Source of the DNA: Diprion similis
Taxonomy: Eukaryota > Arthropoda > Insecta > Hymenoptera > Diprionidae
Assembly: GCF_021155765.1 (NCBI RefSeq)
Contig: NC_060110.1
Location: 22,962,001 to 23,026,000 of the forward strand
Reading direction: 5' to 3'
Length of the DNA: 64,000 nt
Shown one piece after another: positions 24,721 through 35,000 of the stretch. Numbering within the stretch: the stretch's first letter is position 1; every line of letters starts with the position of its first letter. The notes beneath the pieces were generated by a model, which did no database searches, had not been told where the DNA came from, and saw only the letters and a program-made list of their open reading frames with translations. Both the position numbers and the translations under genes were made by a program.

Positions 24721-27700
24721 ATGAGGATATTCGCGAGTGAATATAATGATAACGATTGTGGTGGAAACGATGCTGGGAATACTTTGAAATATGGTAAGTA
24801 TAATCGACGTTTCTCGATAAAGAATTTACCGTACTTTTACGAATCGATCAAATTCCATCGGCTTTTGTCCGCAGTTGATATAAAAAACGATGACTCGCTG
24901 TGTATATATGTACTTTGATTACTTTTTTTTCTTTGTTTAAAAACACGCACTTCTTGGAATAAAAGATAAACTCTCGCTCATAAATTCTATCCACATTATA
25001 CAATAATTGATCTTCAATTATTCGCGTGTATGTACAATTACTTAAAGACAATGGTAATATTGGTCCAGCATATTCGATACATTGATAATCACCGTCTCAA
25101 GTGTTGAAAAAATTATTTTCGTATGAGTTACTCGGTTCCAAGAGATCCTCAAAACAGATATAGAAGAAGTTGAGTTCGAAGACATTGCTAATTGCTTGTT
25201 ATCATTGTTATTCGTTGAATCTCGTTTAGCTTATCTCACGAGATAACTAGTTCTGTTCTGCAATGCTTATGCGTAGATATTGAACATAATGAATTCCGTG
25301 AAAACGGAATTTTCTCAATTCTTATGGAATAACAGCAGCTTGCTAAACAAGTTCTTCAATTACCTTGACGTGTTTTCAAAATTATCTATAGCATACATCG
25401 GCGACGTCTTCACCGGATTCCGTTACTCGTATTATGCCAGTGCAATAAAGATATTAGCGACTAATTAGCAGCCTAGCGGTGCAGTTTTGGAGTTCTGACA
25501 TCGCCGATTCGCACACTTCTCATTGCAGCTTGTTTGATTTCCCTCGTACAGTGTCGGACTGCTAAAGTGCAATTCTCAAGGCTTGAAAACGATAGAAAAT
25601 TATCGTCGTAACGTTCGTCAATATCTTCTAACTAGGGATAAAAATCCAATAACTGGTGGTGCTATCCGAAAATATATTCTCGTGTCAAAGTTGCCTGTTT
25701 GTTAACAACCAGGAATAACGATTTGCTTAAATTATTTACACATCTTGATTCGATCAAGTTTTCTTAACTGCTTTGCTGTGCCTCGGACTGGAATCTTGTT
25801 TGCACAGTGAGCAAATGAGTGTAGAACCATCTTGATAAGAGAAGAGGGAGATAAATAAATTAACGGCGCAATAGTCCGACTATTCGACTTCCGAATGTAA
25901 ATTACATTCGCCAATTATTCACCTCTGCAGACCTACAGCCGCAGAGACACGCGGATCTAACGTCGTCACGTTTATAGTAAATAGCAGCCAGGTATGCATA
26001 CTGTGTGGAGCGGAAATGTAAACGAGCCTCGGATCTTGTTTCAGGTAACATCGAGCAGGCAACAGCGCTGAGGTATAAAGTACAAATCGTCAACATATTA
26101 AGCCAGAAGAAATCTAAATGGATACTCTGCTTGATCGTGTGCAATTCACTTGTCGTTTACGAACTTCGCGAGTGGGCCAATTCCACGAACAGTTTGGGTG
26201 AGTTTCAGGCGTAAGTAATCTTAAACCGGATGAGCCGAAGTTTCGAGTCAGACATCCTCCCTATTTCCCAATTTTACAATCTAAAACGTCGCTCTGTTGA
26301 TGGTGTGCAAATCATTTTAATTGATAAATAAATCCAACGTTGTAAATACTGCGTTGTATTTCGTTTGAATCAGGCACTCTTTGGCCGTGACTCAAACCTG
26401 TTGAGTGTAAGCGATACCATCAAACGTCACTCCGAGACACATCGAGCCTGAGCGATAAGACTCGATATCTTGATAGCTTGCTGCGAGAGCCACATGTCGC
26501 GTTTTCGCGGACCCGATTAGGCGAAAAGAAAGAAAGAAAACACAAACCTGCCGAGTAAGGTGGCTCAAAAAAACCGACTATTTTTTTTTTTTTTGAGTCT
26601 TACGTGACGAAATGTTAGTTTTTGATCTTTTAAGAGCCCAGTCCAAAGGACAGCTCAGGAAAAAAAATTTTAAGAGGTCGCTCCAAATTTTTTTAAAAGT
26701 AAAAAATCGTCAAAACATTAAATTAAAAAAATTGTATTTTCAGTATTTTGTTTGATTTTTAATTCACGTCGTGGTGTATTGTTATCGATTCTTTCTTACT
26801 ATATTGAAAAAAAAAATTTATGAAATTTTAATACGAATATTAAAAGGTCGCTCAAAAAGATCTAAAGAAATGCACCAAAAAATTGAAAAAAAAATTATGA
26901 GCGACCTTTCAAATTCAAATTTTGAACTGAAACTTTCGGAAACTTATTTTTTTTTTTTACTATAAAATTATACCGTAACGAGAAAAAATTAAAAAAAAAA
27001 AAAAAAATCGATTTTTGACGATTTCTGACGTTTTAAAAAATGTGGAGTAACCTCTTAAAAATTTTTTTTTTGAACCGTCCTTTGTAGCGGGCTCTTAAAA
27101 CATCAAAAACTAACATTTTGTCACACGAGACTCAAAAAAAGAAAAACAATAGTCGTTTTTTTTGCGCCACCCTACTGCCGAGTATTACTAACTCGCGAAA
27201 AATGTCCCCGAATTCCAGCTCTGAGGGCGTACGCGAACACCATCGCCTTCAACGTCTTCGCTCTGTTCGTGTGTCTAGTCTCCGTTTGGGTGAGCCAAAA
27301 CGCTTCTTCCGCAACACCGAAGGACCTTTCGTTGGCGAAGAAGCCACTCCAAAATCACACGCGATCGTTCTCCGGCTCCGGTTATCCACATTACAAGAAA
27401 AACTTGGCCTTCCATTTCCCGAGGCACTCCATATCCGGCCCGTGTCTTCTGCAGGACGTCGAAGTCCAACAAGAGGACCTGAAGGTCCCCGCTGTGTCCT
27501 CGCTGTCGATTCTTGGCCTTGAAAAGTACGAGGTCCTTGCCCTCCTCGTATCCTCTTGCCTCGCTCTAGCCGCGGCCTCCTTCATTGCTGTCGAAGCCTT
27601 CGGAAGGATCAAGGATCAACCGACAATTCACACGTGAGTATAAACGAGATCAAGATCTTCAACCGAGGGTATGAACCCGAGTAGATTTTAGCGCCTTTAT

Positions 27701-29001
27701 TTAACACTACCAAGGTTCATGTAAACCTACTTTGAAGGATACTGAACCTAGAAATACTACATTGATCCTCCGACTCCTAAAAATTAAAGCACCAAAATCT
27801 ACTTTGAAATTCTCAGTAAATGATTGAATCTATTTTGATACTACTTTATTCAACGTTGTTACGAATAAAAAAACCGTTTTAACGGAGCCGGCTTTAGTTA
27901 ATATAGATACAAGATTTCAAAATTTATTTATAAACCCTACTTTGAGGCCAAATTTAATAAATCAGGAAATTTTTGAATTTTTAACGTTAAAGTAGGATCT
28001 AATATTGCATTGAAATAGAATCTACTTTCCTATCTTTAAAGTAGGCGTTAAATTTCTACTCGGGAAAGTATCGAGTGCTTTGAGACTACCGCATAACGGT
28101 GAGGTTTGGAAGTCATTTGAACCGAGAATACTTCCAATAAATTAAAAGGAACCACAACATGGCCTCGTAATCATCGGTTATAGACTGACAAAAATCTACG
28201 AACCGTCAAAAGCCTGAGATAAAAGCTCCTCTAAAAACTGACGGTGAAACGTGGCAGACTTCTATATCGAGGTAATCAAATCACGTCACGTCACACCGAT
28301 ATTGTCCTTGTCTATATCGCTGTCATCGTTATCTCCATGTTTCTTTAATACGTAGCCGTGTAGTGAAGTCAACCGAGTCCACCGTTGATAATAATTCAGT
28401 ACAGATTAGATTAGGAATATTAGATGTATTTTCACATATCGATGCTGGAGTATGGTTGTTTCGATTTTAAATGCCTACCTGCTCGATCTCTGGCTGCAAG
28501 TGAAAATTGACGCAATAACAGTACTGTGAGAGTCTTTGTCACCGAAATGCCCTCATTGCCTGTTAGAATATCCCATAGGGATGAGAATTGGGTCGAGATA
28601 AGTGTTGATTCGTATCTCGTAATTCATTATAGATGACAATAACTGTATTCGCACGACCAAGAACGGTCTCTTTATCGTCTCAAGTGATATGTTTTTTTTT
28701 TTTCTTTTTGTGGCTGGATTTGAAGACACTAACCAATCACTAACGTTAGCTACTAAGCCACGAGAATGAATGGGCATAAAATGATGTAATCATTTGGTCT
28801 AGCTGTTGCTACCTGACCGTTGATTAGAGGATAAAAAGAGGTGATGTATGTTTAATTTACGTCAGATATAAAACTCTGTAATTAACTGCAAGCAGATACG
28901 TTATGTGCCTAAAATATTTTCGAGATTCACTTTTCGTAATCCAGTAGCTAATTAGACTGCGTGCAAGCTCACGTCTCGTGAGTCAGTCCATCGAACGACA
29001 C

Positions 29002-29041
<40 letters not shown>

Positions 29042-32000
29042 GAATTGCTGATAAGCGAAAACTGATCATCTCGCTCTTCCTTCAAACTAGAACAAAGCAC
29101 TGTAGCGTCCCTTCACTATTCAGTCCATAAAAATCTGTATTGCATGAGATTCGTTCATACTTATTAATTCCAACGCGAACCATCATAAGACTATCTCGTA
29201 CAGATTATCTTGGCATTGCCATTCTCGCTCTTCACACATGCAGATGCGTTCCGGAGGATTCAAAGGTCCATCGAAGCTGTCGGACGATGGCCTCGAAGCA
29301 ACGACATACGTAGGTACTCCTAACGAAGTCTGCTCGCGATAGGATGAGTGTGACGATGGGTTCAAAGGTCGGTCCACTTCCTACATTCTCACAACGTCAT
29401 GGTTATCGCTCGCCTGGGGTCATAGTTCGCCAAATATTTACTCTTCGTTGCGATTATCGACGCAGAATAGGTACAAAGATTTCTGCGCCGTGTGTCGATC
29501 GTGCTTTTCGCCATTGGTCCGAGATAAGGGGGCAGAAATAAGATTTCATTCTCTTGAATTAATTTAACAATATAGTTGGTGCGTGTAATTGATCCAAGGA
29601 AAACGCTGATAGCGCTAAAGCTGCAGAGCGTTTAGCTTGGTTAGCACTTTCCGAAGCAAGGTCGACCCGCTTTGCCAATACTGATTTACTCCCCCTGATT
29701 CTCTTGAGTTCATGGTCGCCGCTCCCGTTTCGCTTCGACTACCCCAGAGATTTGTCGGTCCACCCTCAATTTCCGGTCCTTCCTACGGTACCACAGTTTC
29801 TCTCGAACTTTCGATCACTTCCGGTAACTGATGAAAATTGCTTGTACGAGCAATCGAGTTTTCAGAAAAGTACTCGGACCCGGAAGGAGGGTCGGTAATG
29901 CTTCACGTACACCACTTACACTACATTTATACGTAGGTACTTTATAATAATATGTAAGAGGCTTTCGGCGAGCAAAAATAAGTGCTCAAGCTACGCGGTC
30001 TGATAGCCTCAGCTGAGGGGTAGCTAATCAACTGATCGATAAGCACGATCAGCGGTTATTGGTTGTAAGTATATCGGCTTGGTGAAACTACATGAAGCGT
30101 GTAATATGTAATATATGTAGATTAGGGTGGCGCAAAAAAAAAGACTTTTTTTTTTTTTTTTTTTTTTTCCAGTCTCGTGTGACAAAATGTTAGTTTTTGA
30201 TATTTTAAGAGCCCACTCCAAAGGACAACTCAAAAAAAAAAATTTTAAGAGGTCGCTCCACATTTTTTAAAACTTCAGAGATCGTCTAAAATCGATTTTT
30301 TTTTTTTATTATTTTTTTCTCGTTGCGGTATAATTTTATACACAAAAAAAAAAAAAGTTTCCGAAAGCTTCAGTTCAAAATTTGAATTTTGAAAGGTCAC
30401 TCATGATTTTTTTTCAATTTTTTGGTGCATTTCTTTAGATATTTTCGAGCGACCTTTTAATATTCATATTAAAATTTCATACATTTTTTTTCTCTAATTT
30501 AGTAAGAAAGAATCGATAACAATACACCACGACATGAATTAAAAATCAAACAAAATACTGAAAATATAATTTTTTTAATTTAACTTTTTGATGATTTTTG
30601 ACTTTTAAAAAAATTTGGAATGACCTCTGAATTTTTTTTTTTTTTTTGAGCTGTCCTTTAGAGTGGGCTCTTAAAAGATCAAAAACTAACATTTTGTCAC
30701 ACGAGACTCGAAAAAAAAAAAAAAAAGTCGGTTTTTTTGTGCCACCCTAATGTAGATATACGCACACGCGTCGTGAACCTGCAATGAAATGGACGAGTGA
30801 AGTCGATGTGAAGATTTCTTTATCAGATCAATGAACATCAATCAAAGCTTTCAAGCACGCAATTGTTCTAATCAGCTCAACTCCGGCGATGATCTAGCCT
30901 GACCTAAAACTTTTTGAGTGTCTATTACCTTCTATAGATCTATAGTAAAATCAACATTCTGGGCCACTGATAATTTTCTGACGTAAATAAATAAATCTAA
31001 TCAAATGTCATCTGCACGACGATGAAAAACTTACATTCTTAGAATATCGTCTGCGACTCTGAGTCAGCCCTGAACCATGAGGTTCACTCTGTAATTAGGA
31101 TCAGAACACCACAGTAATTACCATTTTCATGAACTCGCTGCAACGATGTTGTGTTCAATTTTACTTCTGCCGATTCGATCCGATTTTAACTAGAGACACC
31201 AAACGCGAAGTAATTGAAATCACCAAAAACTTCACAGACGACATTAGGGATTGGTTACTTTTCTGGATCGATAAAAAGTTAGTTGCGTGCGAGGACGAAG
31301 GAGATGTTGAGTTTCCTGTGTCTGGTGATCATCCTGATCTATCGGTTTCAGAACGAAGGCACTATATACAGTAAATGAACATTTCCATGCACTTTTTGCA
31401 ACGTCGACAATTCATTTTGGTTAAATGATACGTATAAATAAAAAAATTCAATTCAATTGTACTTTTTACTATATAAATGAAGCAGACTTTCCCTCCACAC
31501 AGTGGTTTTCACTGTTTCCAAAGTAAATTCAGCATCTCACGGAACATATTCTACGGCAAAAACAAACTCTGACATTTCCCTCGTTTCCTCCAGTTTTTAG
31601 TAGAATCTGTTCGTTCCTTCTCTTCCTGAACACTTTGAAATATTCCACAGAGGACGCCTGGGGCTTGGCTTTCTTTTGGGTATCGTGACGCACGTGATAA
31701 CGGTTTACAGTTACCGAGATGCTGCGTTGGATCACGTCGTTTGCAGGGCTCTGCCCTGCCCAACGCTGAGGGGCTACAATCCTATTTTTGGCGGCAACGT
31801 TTTGGGCGCAGCGATTCTCTGCGGAACTCACCTCCTCATCCATTACTGGTAACACACTCACGTCTCTCGTAAACACGGTTATTTGTCAGTCTGAGAAAAG
31901 AGGATCACTATCCCGGGCTCTCGAAATGTAAAGCGAAAAGGGGAACAGCGTTCGGTGAATCCTGTGATATCCTGGCCTACTTTCTCCTTCCATCCTTCAC

Positions 32001-35000
32001 CTTATCCCTGTTTTTTATTTACTCGATTAACCCTTTCTTCATGCACTTGCATGATTCAGGTGAGATTTGGGCAGGGTTGAAATTCCGAATTTGAAAAGTT
32101 CCGAAAGCGCCAAAGTCTGTTTTTTTTTCTTGGCGAAAGTTAAAATCTAGAAATCAAACTTTTACGAAACATCAAAATTCCGAAAGTGCCAAGATGAGAA
32201 AATTCAAATACCTGAAACACTGAAATTCGAAATAATCGAATATTTCCAGTTCCCTTGAACTTTTGGCTTCGTAAGATTTCGCCACTTTGATCTTTCTTTG
32301 TTTTTGATTTTCGATAGTTTTACTTTCGGAATCCTGGTCATTCTGATTTTTGGGTTTTCTGGATTTTCAGACCCACTTGTTGAGTAAATTACGCTGTGTG
32401 AGTATATTTTAATTTTCAGAATTTTACTCTATCGAAACTTGAATTTTAGGAATCTTTCACTTCGGAACTCTTTGAACCATTGGGATTCCGACCATTCAAA
32501 ATTTTCTTGTTTCGTAAATGTTTGATTTTTCACTTCAAATTTCGCCGCCAAAAAATTCGAAACTCTGTGCTTTTGGTACTTTTAAAATTTGAAACTTCAA
32601 CCCCGCTCCTTAAGAATTCTTAGACTACAATTTCATTCCAATTTCGTTTCACTCAACGCCCATTATTAAATTTCTTTATGTTTCCTCATTTTCAGGGACA
32701 TATTCGTCGTGGACACTGCTGCCACCTTGGTCCTCGTTGGACTCGTGGCTACGTCCATGTTGCCATTGGCTTTTTACACAGCCAGCATAATATTGCAGGT
32801 AGATAAGCGAGGTCATTATTTTTCTATCAATTTTACGGACAGCCCATTTCCTCTTCTACCATTTATCGTTCCCGCAGAAACTTCCTCATTACATGGGTCA
32901 GCAACTGGACAAATGTCTTCGAGAAGCTCTGAATATCGACGGTGTTCTCGAATTTAGGAATGAGAGATTCTGGACTCAATCTTTCGGGAAACTCGTGAGT
33001 ATAATAAATCATGATAGTATAGTAGCTTATAAAAATGATTTCGCGGATATTGTTGGAGAATCAACGAGGCCTAAAAGACGTCCTAAGTTTATCGTACTCG
33101 AAGAAACAGAGAAGAAACGAACTAACTGTAGAATGATAATAGCAACTCGAGTGAAAGCAAAAACACAGCACAAAAAATTTTTCCTGCAATTTCAAACTAA
33201 CTCATGCACGAGCTGATGAAATCATTCGAGCGAAAGTGCACTCATTGTTCTACGTCAAATAAATGTCGTTTTTTGTGTATTCAACCCGCTTCGTTTTATC
33301 CACCACCGTATAAAATTTCGGTTTTTCCAATTTGATTTCCGTGCAGTGAAACGCGAATGAAAAACCAATGAAATATCGTTACTCCGTGTCCCCGCAGCAC
33401 AAAACCCTCGGAGAAACAGGTATGGAGGTATCCGTTTTGTAGAATAGGAGTAATATTTCGCGGAGAAAGAGAGAGAGAAAGAGAGAGGGACAATTTCCGG
33501 CTGGCATCGAATCCGGGTGGATATTGTGCGACGACTTTACGGCACTCGAAAATTCCCGGCGTATCGCAAGAGGGATCGTTACGATCCGCTTACCTTGTAC
33601 ACAGCAACTGCAGTGCGAACATTAGTCTGAAATTACAAAACAATTTCACGGCACGTCGCCTCTCGCCGCCGCTACCCTCCACCCCTTTCGCCGGTAGTCA
33701 AGCCCAAGCGGAACCGGAAACGCGAATCAGGTGCGAATACTGCGGCAGTTGCAATGGATAATCTGAATTCTGCATTCTAGATGCATCGCGGTATTATCCG
33801 TGTTAATCCCAATTTGGCAAACACACCCTGATTGTCAAATTCACTCCGTATCGCGTCGAGATAAAAATGGTTATTCGAGGGTGAATGAAGCTAAGAATGA
33901 TAAAAAATAATCGATTATTTTTCAAAATCGATTAATCGACCCACTAGATTATTTTTCCTTACAATCGATTTTCGTTTTTTACTCCCATAATTTATGTGAT
34001 CAAATAAGTGAAGGGTAAATGAATATTTTTACCCAAAATTGGAAAATATTGTTAATGAAGCTATAGATTATCAAAAAAAATTTCCGCTCGTAAGACTACA
34101 TACTGAAATTTATGAAATTTTGGGTTCACGTGCACCATTTAACAAAAAATACGAAACAATCGATTAATCGATTCATTTTTATCGATTCAATTGCGTCTGT
34201 TTGACTGCTTTTTCGGGCTCGATTAATCGATGCATCGATTATTTTCAGCTTAGTTCTAGGCCGACCGAAACGTCTAACAAATCGAAACTGACAATCAGAA
34301 ACGAAGATAAAGACATTTGCGCAGATGATATAACGAACACAAATGAAAAAATATTCCTACGAACTAATACAAGCGAATTCGAGCGGACTTGAATATAACG
34401 CATGCTATGATATCAATTTAATAATATCTGAATAAGAAGTGCTTTAATTGAAGCGTTCAAGAAGATTAAACTCTGCTGACTTTGATTTCATTCTGATTGG
34501 TTTGTTTACAAACAATTTATATCTCCAGAGTGGATTAAAAAAGATTTGCATGAACGTGGTAGAACAGATGTTCGTCAACAATTATAATTGAGAATGTTTG
34601 CCGGACAATAGCGAGCATCTAATCTGCGAGAAAAATGAGCCCAAAAACATTAGAATCAGCTCAAAAACACGAGGGTTGTGTCATTTTTAACGTTCTAATC
34701 ATAAAATCGTTTCTCTAATTATTCTTGACATCTCATAATTAGCTTCTTTTATTTGAACTCGCTCAGATTCATTTCTGTTGCACAGCAATGACGTTCTTTC
34801 ATTTAAGTAAATAACATTGCTGGTGATTTTTTGAACGGTTGTTTATAAGACGTCGTCAAAGTTGAGTTAAAAATTTGTTTTGCGAGGTGGTAGCAGATTT
34901 CTACACCCTTTGTCTTAAAGTTTTGTAAAATTGATCGTCTCCGATTACAGGCAGCAAAGTTCAGTAAATTTCTGTTTCATCAATTCCGATTTTCTATAAA

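Noticed and set aside
27118..27522. 134-codon frame starting inside the MITE and running across exon 3
   Set aside because: It is in a different frame from the conserved ZnT6 sequence and begins within the MITE arm.
29003..29042. ATC array considered as a CRISPR-like or coding poly-Asp/His tract
   Set aside because: It is a plain trinucleotide microsatellite in an intron, with no spacers and no exon.
26556..30749. Considered whether MITE copies 1 and 2 are one large inverted duplication
   Set aside because: Each has its own distinct 8-bp target duplication, so they are independent insertions.
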